A DNA stretch of 64,000 nt from Lingula anatina (taxonomy: Eukaryota; Brachiopoda; Lingulata; Lingulida; Lingulidae), in NCBI RefSeq assembly GCF_001039355.2, contig NW_019775421.1, positions 342,464 to 406,463 on the forward strand. Reading direction: 5' to 3'. The position numbers and the translations under genes were made by a program. Below, in pieces: positions 50,203 to 59,730 of the stretch; the stretch's first letter is position 1; each line of letters begins with the position of its first letter. The notes under the pieces were generated by a model. It was not told the DNA's origin, made no database searches, and worked only from the letters and a program-made list of their open reading frames with translations.

Positions 50203-53200
50203 TCAACAAACTGAAGCTAACAGCAGGTCTGATGAGTTTGGTTGAAGGGTAAATCGCTTTTGGAGTGCGCACTCAGCATCATGAAAAGCTCTACGTAGGC
50301 CAAATGTAACTGTACCAGTAGGTTCGTTTGACATTGGCTCTTCCCTTAAATCCAGTCTACCATGGATCATCGAAACTGCCAACAAGGATTTCGGGGCACA
50401 GTCAGATTTCATAACGACAACACTACCACTGTCGCCAGGTAGACAGAGAGGCTTTTCGCCCACCCATTTCACCAACAGAAGGTTAGAATAGCTATTTAGT
50501 ATATCAATAATACCGATAACTATTCCCTCTGTATGTCCAGTAGCGGCGCCATCTTTTTGGACTCTTTCACCTACGAGACCCCCCAAATCATCCATAAACA
50601 ATTTACAATCATATGCTTCATCGTGTACCATAAAATCCCTCACATACTTTCCCTTCGCCGCAGCATCTAATTGAATAAAGGCAATGTCTACCAGTTCTGG
50701 AGGTGGAATCCCTCCTTGAAGTGGTCCCCATTGGGCTGGTTTTGAATAAGCGATCGTTCCCACTGGAAGAAAACCACCTTCGAGCTCAACGTACTTGCAC
50801 TTTCTAGCCACGTGCTCACAAGTGACAGCAAAAACATCTTCAACTTTCCCATCACCAAACGCTAAACACCCCAGCGTACCGAACTTGGAATTTATATCTG
50901 GCTTTTTGAACAGCTTCGATCCCACGCCAAAACCATAGGGGGTGATCTTTGAAGTTTTAGAGCACTTCTCAATGCAGAAGTCTTTGCAAAATTCATCACC
51001 GGATACGATACGTTCAATGTCGTTTTTCATGCCAAGCTGTTCTAGATCTGTTCCCTCATTTACGTAGATGTGGAGTTTGCCGAACATGATACCAAACGCT
51101 CTGATGTAGGATCTCCTAAATAAATAAAAAAAAGAATGAGAAAAAAGCACAGGAGGCGACCTTTTATCAGCGATTACTTCATATAACGGATTTCTGTCAT
51201 GTTTTCAATGCTTCTACTTAATGCATATTTGATTTTCACAAAGACTGTATCCGATATGTTTACGATATCGACATTTTCGTAAAACGTTACCATCTGTCGA
51301 ACTTAACGATTTCTATGTTTTACGTGCATCTGGTATATCTTTTGATAACTTTAAATGTGCTTTTCATTTAAAACATAGCATATTTAAGCAGTATTAGGCC
51401 TATATGTTTGTCCGTTAACAATTAGGAAAGCTCGTTTTTTTCTACACAGCTTTGGACCTCTTTGTCAGTAAAACGATTTGCTTCTTTATCCCCTTATCGC
51501 TTTTTACAACTGTAGGGCTGGTAAAATTTATAATATATCTCAGTAACAATGACATAATCTATAAATGTGTACTTACTTGTGTAACTCTACCTTAACAGAC
51601 TCGGAAATAACTGGGGTTTCACGAAGAGAGGAGTCATGTGGGTTTCTGTACATTTTTACCTTTGAACTTAGTTTATTCATTTCTAATTGCAAAAGTTTGA
51701 GCTTTTCTAAATCTTTAGTATTTGGTCGTTCATTGTCATCATCGGAATCTGACTGGAAAATGGACTCTCGATTGTTCTTTGATTTTACCAAATTCTTTTC
51801 CAAGCTGGCGATCATTTTTCTAACAATTTCCATGAATTCTGTCATGACTTTTTCTACAGCTTCCATCAAGTAAAAAAACACTTTTTCTGTAATATCTATT
51901 TCGTTATTCCAATACAGAATGTCATCGGATATTGAATTCAATACTTCAGTTGGTAAATACGGACTGGCTTTTTGTAAGATTTTTTCAACGATATCTTGTT
52001 TTGCCATAGGACACTCCTCCTGACTAAAGGCACTTGTAGTAAATGCGACGGACACCACAGAGCATACTTCATGCTCTGCCTGATTCAATATCCCTTGTAA
52101 AAGTTGAACGTCCTAGAAAAACGAAATTAATTAACATTTAGAAAGAGCTCAAAATGAAACCAATTGACCAAGTTAATTGGCCATGCTGCCAGTTTGTTTG
52201 TATGGCATGTGCAGGGGAGATGTCTTAAATCAAGGCACAAATGAAGCCCACCTTTAATTTAACATTCAATCTACATGTCTTTTCTTTAAACATTAAACAT
52301 CTTTAAAAGTATCATCCTCTGATGTATTTTACAAATCACAGGTAACACTGACAGCAAAAAAGGACTCATACCGAGTCTTTTAGGGACTCCACGGTGGGTC
52401 CTAAATCAAGTCCCTTTGGGGATTTCTCCGAGTCCTTTAATGTTAAAGGGACTCCAGCTAGCTAGAGTCCCTTAGAGACTCAACTGGAATCAAGGGACTC
52501 AAGACGATTGAGTCTTTTAAAGGACTCGAAAGATTCGTTAAAGGGGCTCTAGCTATGAATTTTAGTCCTTTCGGAGCCTCCAGATGAGGCTTCTTGGGGA
52601 ATCATTTTAGTCTAGTGAAGACATTTAAAGACTCATCTGGTCCTATTTTAAAGGGGAATTTTTCATTGAAATTAGGTTTTCAGCCTTTTGCAAAGTGATA
52701 AAACACTTTAAGCAAAACAGTGATAGTTTGAAATTTTGTGATGCAAAAAATAAACTAAATGTTTTTTAATTAATATTTCTATTTGCAGTTAAAAACAGCA
52801 AGTTAACAAATCCTCTTTTAGAAAAGCATGCAATAGCCATGGAATCCAATACCTAGATCAAGATACAAACAAATTCTAAATGATAAACATGAATGTATTT
52901 CATTAACAAATGGTCATGAACATAGAACTCTTCTTGGAAAACTTAACTCGACCAGTTGTCCCAAAATCTGGGATGACCTTTAGTTGAATTTCTTAACTAA
53001 TCTAGCCACTAAGCCACTGAAACATGTTAACAAAATAAATGCTTTCTTAAAATATTTCCATAACACACAACCAAAAAACATGCTCAAATCAAAAGTATGT
53101 GTAGTAATTTTTTACAGCTTACAAAAGATAATATAAAATATAATATGAAAGAAATGATTATTCATAGATACAGCATCTTGCTGCTTACAATACAAACATT

Positions 53201-56200
53201 ATTCACAAAAAAAGGAAACAAAGCTTTTGAAGACTCTGACCCTGGTATTCATCTTAAGTTAATGTGAATGGCTTATTATAACCAGTCTACTTGAAAATAT
53301 CGTTTTAACTTAAAAGTGTCAACATATTTAAGTTTATACTTTATAAAACTAGAAGTCAAGACAAACTTTTCCATCCACTTAAAACTCAATGTCTTTGTCA
53401 TGGTCACATGAACTAAATTCCTCATTTTTTTGAAAACTCGAACACCAATTTTTTTGAGGAACAAAGTGGTGTCTCAGAACTTCAGTGGCAGATCTATTTT
53501 TTTTCAAGAAGCTTTTCCTAAAAAATTACAGCCTTATAACCAGATATGCCAGTAAAGTGTAAGGAATTTAAAAGAGCTGGCAAATTGGCTAAAATTAAGT
53601 GTAAGGAATTTAAAAGAGCTGGTAAATTGGCTAACCTGTAATAGTTTGAATACTTGTCAATGAATAATGGTTCCATAGTGTTTATGAATGTATTCTTGTC
53701 AATAAGGTAGTCAGCTTGGGCAAAACCTTAACCTTATTTGTATGCCCAATCAGGACTTTATGAAAGTCAGGTGCCATAAAGGTTGGTCGAATATGCCATG
53801 TTAAAGGCAAATAAGTGGCCACCAGGAGCATCAACAAATGGATCAACTGTTGCAGTTTTCACATTTTCAGATAGATGTAAAATTTTGTCTCTTGACATAA
53901 AGTCTCCTGAGTATTGGAAGTAATTATATAGGCTGAACTGAATCTCCCAGACAACTGAATTTTCGAAGCCGGCATCCACATTCTTCCTTCAAATGAAGCG
54001 GCAAACACAAAATGCCAGCACACCAGGTAGCATCTACATGTAAAGAAAAAATATATACTCATTATCATCTACTAATGAGATGTAGCAAATGATGAATATA
54101 CTTTACATTTGCAGTGAACTATGTATTAACTGTAGTCTTCAATGTCTAACATTAGCTTTGGATGTGTTCTACCAAATTTTCTGTTGTCAAAGGATGCAAT
54201 AAACATTAAATCCAAAAGAATTAACAAGATGAAATTGTGCATACATGTAGGGTCACAAAAAATGAGCTTAATTTATTAAAAAAGTGCCAAGTAACGAGTA
54301 ACATCAACCTCTTGTAAATCTCACTTTTATTGACTAGGTTTACACTGTTGCAAGAAAGAATTGTTTCATGATTAAGTGCAGGATCTAAAAATAAATATGT
54401 AATTGCATATATAGGTAATGTGCAAGTGAAAATAACTCATAGCAGTTACATTATTTTATGAGTAGAGGATTGTGTTCAATGCAACCAAGGATAATTTTAT
54501 TGGGATACTAAAGCGTTCAATTTCAAGGTTTTCATCTCAATTATCCCAAAAGGAAATTATATGGATTTAAAACCCCCTGGTTTTGTGAACCCATATGAGG
54601 GCGGGCATAAGTTGCCAAATTTTTTTTGACGTCATCATTAGACCCACAATCTGCGCAACCATATCACACTGAAGAAGAAAGCAGCCTAAGCCTGGCTTGT
54701 GGAAACTCCTGACATTTTTATAAGATTATTTTGCCTTTATTTTGAGACAATACAGAATGATGCAAACCATGAAATTGAATTCAATGTCTTTTTAGAGGGA
54801 AGCATTTCAAAAGGAACTGTAAAAAATATTGAAAATTAAATGGTACATACACTTTCCGTCAACATCAGAGCGTGCAGACGCCATATAGCTTCTTTAGCCT
54901 CTTGCAGTTCACTAGAGAGTCCCCTCATGGAAGCTCCTTTTCCTTTGGGCTGTGGCAAATTGACAAGACCTTGTCCATAAAAATCCAAGTTTTTGGCCAT
55001 TGCTGACTTAATATCCTTCTCCGATAGCCTTGTGAATTCATTGAATAACTGAAAATAAGTAAACATTTTAATTAAAGATAAATTCAACATATAAAAATAT
55101 GAATTATTCTAAAAATTGATATGGTATAACATGTTAAGATTAAAGGTAATTTTTCCTAACTAGTTTGTTATTTAATATCTAACTTGCTAGCCAGATCAAA
55201 CACCGAAAGCCTTTTTTTACATGAACTGATCTTTTAAAACAAGACTGTAACATAATGACAGATAAACACGACAGCAAAAGCGGAAGTTTAGCCTGACCTC
55301 TGTGGTCCAATTTCAGAAACACAATGACCTGATTTTCTACTGCCATATCCGCACAGCAGTGGATACAAAAATGATAAATACTACATGATTTATTTTTTAA
55401 AAGCTTACAGGGTTTTGTGATTTTTTTATTAAAGCTAATCAGAACAAATCCTATGTGTGAGAATAATATTCCCTGGCCAAGATTTTGATTACTGCCACGG
55501 AAAAAGTCACAGTATTCAATACTCACAGCAACAGGCCCAAAAAGGGCTATGGGTCTTTAACTGATCGTCTCAATATGGTCTAAAGCACTCAATAACATAA
55601 AACTTTAGGAAATTAAAAAAAAACTAAGTCTAAAACCGTTAAATACTTAAAAGTTTTACTTACCAAAACAACAAACGTGTGTGAAGGCTTCCTCGTGGTA
55701 CCTGACGTATCTGTCATCACCAATCACGTGACTAAAAAACCCGCCAAAGAGTCTTTAAAAGGACTCAAAGCTTGCAAAGCCCGCCAAAGTGAGTCTTTAA
55801 ATGGACTCAAAACTTGAGTCTAGCTTGAAACAATGAAATCGTTAGGTTGGATTCCTTAAACGGACTTGAGTGAGTCTGTTTTGGTTAACATTGAGTCTCT
55901 AAGGGAATACAGCACCCTGGAGGCCTCTGAGAGAATCAGTTGAAGCTTTTTTTTTTCTCTCAGTGAATGAAATACAAGTATATCTCATTTGCCACACCTG
56001 TAAGTATCATAATATGTGTCTTGATCTAAGACATCCCCTGCACATGCCATACAAACAAACCGGCAGCTTGGTCAATTAACTTGGTCATTTAACTTGCCCA
56101 TTATGCTGTCGACAATGCAAAGACACCATAGAGAATGGGCCCAGCCAGGGAGTAATAAACATGGGGTCTCTGGGCTTTTTATGCATAGGACTAGATTTGA

Positions 56201-57292
56201 TCCGGGCCTTTGACATATATACAATCAATGGCAGATACATGCTGGAGAGTTTTGTCTTTTACATATTAAGTAATGGTAAATTCTCTGGAATCCAGACAGG
56301 TACTTTTTAAATGCAAACCTACCTCTTTTGCGGGAATCATTTTGGAGGCAAATATGTACAGTCGTGGTACATCTCGGCTGACATCTTGCTCTGACTTTAA
56401 AACATCTACTCTGTCAAATCCCCCTGACTGCATTTGAGTAGCCAGTTGATCAGCATTTTCTCCAAGGACGATCACCTCAATGAATTCAGACTCTGTCCAA
56501 GGGAGAATGTCACGCAGTTTGCTAATATGCGTCTCTCGATATATAGCAGAAAGTCTCTCTCTGACGTAGTTATACTTGAAATTCCCTGTGGCTGGGAATT
56601 GTAGTTTGATAGAATGGGATTGTCGATGAGCCTACAAAGATAAATTTATAGGATTAATTCTAATATTGACATTTTACAACATAACCATTAATAAATAGTT
56701 AATATTTAAGTGCTGTTACAATGTCGGTTTTTCGTCTTTTTTATTTAGTACACACATTCAAAATCTTCAACTGCTCTTGTTGTTTCGTTTAAATATGTTT
56801 GAACATTGAACATATGTATCTTATATTGCATTGCTTTCATCAGCAGTACTATGTTCTGGACAGGAGTCACTCTCCATTTTATCATCAATTTATTAACTGT
56901 GGGCTAGTACAAACCGTCTTTAAACAGCTATTACGGAAAAGGTGAAATACTGACAATAACAACTGTGGGAAAAGATTCCAAAACGAAATCGAAATCTGTT
57001 TTCATGGTAGAATCTATGCTTCGAAATTCTATACGAAAATTAAATATCTCACCATATCTAACAGTCTCAATTTGTCCGTGTCTTTTTGTAGGATTCTGCA
57101 CACACCCCGCTGATGTCTCTCGATCTGAACTGAAACAGTATTCAATTTACTTCCGAAGAATCCTAAAAACAGCGTAACCAAAAGCGCAAACGATAAAAAA
57201 ATAGCGAATGTTTCTAACTGATAAGGAGATATTGATCGGCTGCCAAATTTCTTAAACGAAACGAGAAAAGCAAACATCAATGTACTTTCCAT
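50203..57292 (-). CDS. Gene A: membrane-anchored protein with trypsin-like (PA-clan) peptidase domain
   Basis: Four exons, minus strand: 57292-57053, 56631-56323, 52112-51577 and 51115-50203, giving about 665 residues (80, 103, 178 and 303 per exon, plus one residue split by the last intron). All borders are AG/GT. Residues about 28-48 are a single hydrophobic helix preceded by basic residues (F-K-K-F-G-S-R), a likely signal anchor. Exon 2 encodes an alternating helix/strand region (V-I-V-L-G-E-N ... R-L-Y-I-F-A). Exon 3 is helical with an acidic stretch (S-D-S-D-D-D-N-E). Exon 4 has the peptidase-like domain: T-C-E-H-V (His463), L-V-D-I-A-F (Asp505), then K-D-G-A-A-T-G-H-T-E-G-I-V, and P-G-D-S-G-S (Ser591), in the order and spacing expected of a trypsin-fold triad. 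Whether it cleaves anything is unknown. An upstream in-frame ATG at 57322 would add 10 residues. Intron 2 is 4.2 kb because it hosts a transposable element. Paralogue of gene B. I recognise no family for the N-terminal parts. Confidence 0.8.
52166..56086. mobile_element. 3.9-kb element with long inverted ends and GACTC/GAGTC arrays, in intron 2 of gene A
   Basis: About 70 bp at the left (52166-52240: gaccaagttaattgg..., tgtatggcatgtgcagggga) is the reverse complement of the right end (56020-56086), with a few mismatches. Inside each end lies a cluster of GACTC/GAGTC words, about ten at 52363-52526 and about eight at 55749-55900. Such subterminal arrays are typical of transposase-binding regions in several DNA-transposon groups. 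The same intron in gene B is only 202 bp, and removing this element leaves about 290 bp in A, so it is an insertion. I recognise no transposase. Two spliced-looking minus-strand coding exons lie within it. Target duplication not resolved. Confidence 0.75.
54851..55717 (-). CDS. Two candidate exons inside the element (unknown protein)
   Basis: Exon a (55717-55664) reads M-T-D-T-S-G-T-T-R-K-P-S, then H-T-F-V-V-L and a perfect gtaagt donor. Exon b (55048-54851) follows a tttcag acceptor, encodes 66 residues (L-F-N-E-F-T-R-L-S-E-K-D ... H-A-L-M-L-T-E-S) and ends at gtatgt. Both are phase 0, so they join in frame. I see no continuation that stays open: frames after the acceptor near 54030 carry stops. 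Exon b is amphipathic and could be a coiled-coil or helical module. It may belong to the element's own gene, or serve as a cassette exon of gene A. Confidence 0.35.
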
Positions 57293-57382
57293 TTTGTTCT
57301 TCCTAGCAACAGTGCTATGCAAATGTCCCCCAAAATTGCGATGTTCTTATACATACCTGTACCTCGGGATGTTATATTTTAG

Positions 57383-58075
57383 CCTTCATGGCAGTCCGTG
57401 GGGTTGGGGGGGGGGGGGGAGGGGGGTTGTGGAATCTTTTTGGCGGGAATTTTAAGCTGAGTGATGCCATCAGGTGCAAATCAGCACCCCTCCACTTACT
57501 GTAGCTGTTAGCGTCTCTCGTCGCCCTGTGTGGGGCTGGCAAGGTAAGAGACTGTAGTTACTGTAATAATGTACTTGTAATATGTGTATTGTGGATCGTT
57601 TGATCCAAAGCTAAAAAATAAAAAAAAGAATATGTCACTTACTTTTATGTTAGAACTTCCCTAGCACTTATCTAACAGAATGGTATTTTATCAATCTTTC
57701 TCTGAAATATGCTATGTGTAATATACTACATTTCAGATAAGATGAAAGTTGCATTATATTTCAATTGTTATTGCATACTCCCAGTATTGAATATCAAAGA
57801 CTCAAATATGTGTAACGCAAAAAGAGCGAGGGTTCTTAAATCCAGAGTTTTTTTCTTACAACAAGTTCATTCCTTTTTAAACAAACAGAGAACAGCAAAC
57901 ATCCATGTACTTTCCATTTTGTTCTTCTTAGCAACAGTGCTTTTTATTAGTTTGTAAAATTCTACTCCTTATCTCGATCCCTTTACTTACTTACTTACTC
58001 TACCCTTTACTTACGCACGTGAGGATTGATTAGGCAACCCGATGTTTATCATGTGATGTTATAAATGTGATTTCA
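57383..58075 (+). pseudogene. Broken partial copy of L4 (exon 3 and intron 3)
   Basis: 57383-57543 matches L4 exon 3 (43892-44043). The block 'tttttggcgggaatttt', the 'ctccacttactg' stretch, 'ccctgtgtggggctgg' and the donor are all retained. A G-run disrupts the early part and TGG has become TAG in 'ctgtagctgttagc'. Similarity continues through intron 3, for example 'cgatgtttatcatgtgatg' at both 58040 and 44495. Upstream and downstream L4 exons are absent. A non-functional duplicate fragment, about 13 kb from its source. Confidence 0.85.
57874..57935 (+). repeat. Copy of the gene A 5' end inside the L4 relic
   Basis: About 60 bp (agcaaacatccatgtacttt..., tccattttgttcttcttagc) closely repeats 57255-57312, the region around the gene A start codon, in the same orientation. 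It sits within sequence otherwise collinear with L4 intron 3, so it was inserted or converted secondarily. Confidence 0.75.
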
Positions 58076-58226
58076 ATCGGATGACGAGAGGAATTAGAGT
58101 GACATTAATTTCTCTCTGGTTATGACAGGCCAGTAGAGGGCGTGATTGTTGTAGAGGAGTTCTCGTGTCATTCAAGCGATTGACACGGTACTGTTAGCAC
58201 GCTCATGATTACGACTCCGTAGACGA

Positions 58227-58735
58227 CATGGATGATGAGTCTAGTGAGGCGAAAATTTTATCTTGGCTGATGTAATGAAAAAATTGGAACGTCAAAAGAA
58301 AGAGCTGAAAGACTATTTAAACGATAGACTCTCTACATTTAATGCCGAAGCCAGTGACTGTAAAAAACTGAAAATCGACAAAAATTCATCTCGGAAATGA
58401 GAAGAGTCTTGTCAAGAGAAATAAACTTATCAGAATCACTGACACGTCAGTTGCCGGTGTAACAAAACCGAGGGTCCGTGTAACAGAAAGTCCGCCCTCC
58501 ATATAGTTATAATGGTTAGGGTTAGTCTGACCTTAGTGGGTCAAAATCTAGGGCGAGGCTCACCTGTACAAATGAATGGGAGGCGAACTCCCTGTTATGG
58601 GGGACTCTCTGTCACGTTACACCGGCTGGCAAACTGTGAAGGAATATACTGTAAATCCTCTCGCTGGTGATTATGAGGACGAGAAGAGGTAGTTTAGGAC
58701 AGAGGCCAGAGTTACTAAAATTTAAAAAAAAGAGA
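58227..58735 (+). pseudogene. Gag-like retroelement ORF relic, split by a MITE
   Basis: From ATG 58227 the reading is M-D-D-E-S-S-E-A-K-I-L. After a one-frame shift it continues L-A-D-V-M-K-K-L-E-R-Q-K-K-E-L-K-D-Y-L. Beyond the MITE (58454-58625) it reads W-Q-T-V-K-E-Y-T-V-N-P-L-A-G-D-Y-E-D-E-K-R. The latter resembles the 'GW.TV.EY..DELA..S.DEKR' block I remember from gag-like proteins of DIRS/Ngaro-type elements in marine animals. It has multiple stops and is certainly dead. Family is a recollection, not a search result. Confidence 0.45.
58454..58625. mobile_element. MITE, CCGGTGTAAC family, copy 3
   Basis: It starts CCGGTGTAACAAAA and ends TCACGTTACACCGG (inverted). The interior shares 'tagggttagtc', 'tcacctgtacaaa' and similar landmarks with 13758-13933 and 19056-19232 but is more diverged. 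It interrupts the gag-like relic. Confidence 0.75.
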
Positions 58736-58814
58736 GCAAAAAAAAAAAAAAAATCAAGTTATGCCAGCAGACCCAGTAATACCACATCAGCTGCGATGGG
58801 TGTGGTCAGCGATT

Positions 58815-58995
58815 TTAGGAGGCCGTGATGCCGTAGTCAGAATGCTGACCCAGATTTACTGAGTTTACTTCAGTGTTGGAAATGGCAATGTGTATGAACT
58901 CTAAAAACAGAAAAACTTTTCATTAATAGTAAAATGCAAGGTTACACGTGAATGGCACTATGAAATCTTCCTTGGACCAACTTTAACAATTAATT
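58815..58995 (+). repeat. Degraded copy of the L4 downstream region
   Basis: It aligns with 47020-47175: 'ggccgtgatgc', 'tactgag', 'cattaatagtaaaatgc' versus 'cattactagtgaaatgc', and 'ttacacgtgaatg'. Together with 57383-58075 it indicates that a larger piece of the L4 locus was once duplicated here and then broken up by insertions. Confidence 0.6.
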
Positions 58996-58998
58996 GGA

Positions 58999-58999
<1 letters not shown>

Positions 59000-59049
<50 letters not shown>
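59000..59049. repeat. (ATT)n microsatellite
   Basis: About 16 TTA units directly after the L4 downstream relic. The remaining ~680 bp to gene B shows no coding signal. Confidence 0.9.
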
Positions 59050-59730
59050 GCCATTTACACGTTCCATGCTTATAAAAGGTTGTCACGACCTAGCCATGTT
59101 GCTGATGGGAACTTAATGTGTAAAGTTCAGCAAGTGTAGTTTTGATTCCGAGCATCTACCGCGTTCACCCTGCAAGTTAAAACCAGTCCACAGCAGGTTA
59201 TGTCTGTAAAGTTGTTTTCCGCCGATTTTAGGATATTTATTTAGAGTTATATCACATTTATTTAACCGGTCTGACATTGGGCTGATGTCTGACTAAGAAT
59301 TAAATAGTCTCTGTGGTGGTCTGAAAAAAACTTATGTAGTGTTCAGGATAAAATTTGTTGCTTGATTAATAATATTGCCATTTCTTTGGAAGTAAAATTT
59401 TATTATTAAAGAACCATCACCGAATAGCTTACAATCAATCTGAAAATGTTTTAGTGCGTAGAGTTTTGTCATTTTTTCACTTACTTTTGACGTATCAAAT
59501 AGGACGTAAACTTAAAAACGTGTTCTGTACATACATTCTACTCAACATATACATACAAATGAATCGAGACATATGTATGACCCCCTTTACTTAAAAACAT
59601 TTATTTTGACGTGTGTCACAGACAAAAATAAAATGTCAACTAAAAAGTCGGTATCATTGATGTTCAAGAAAATGCCCAAATGGCAATGACTTTACAAACT
59701 TGCGGAAGATGAAATGTTTTTTGCAGCAGG

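Noticed and set aside
53767-54068. Minus-strand ORFs after a good acceptor near 54030, as a third exon of the element gene
   Set aside because: No frame both joins the preceding phase-0 exon and stays open. The longest ORF needs a non-ATG start.
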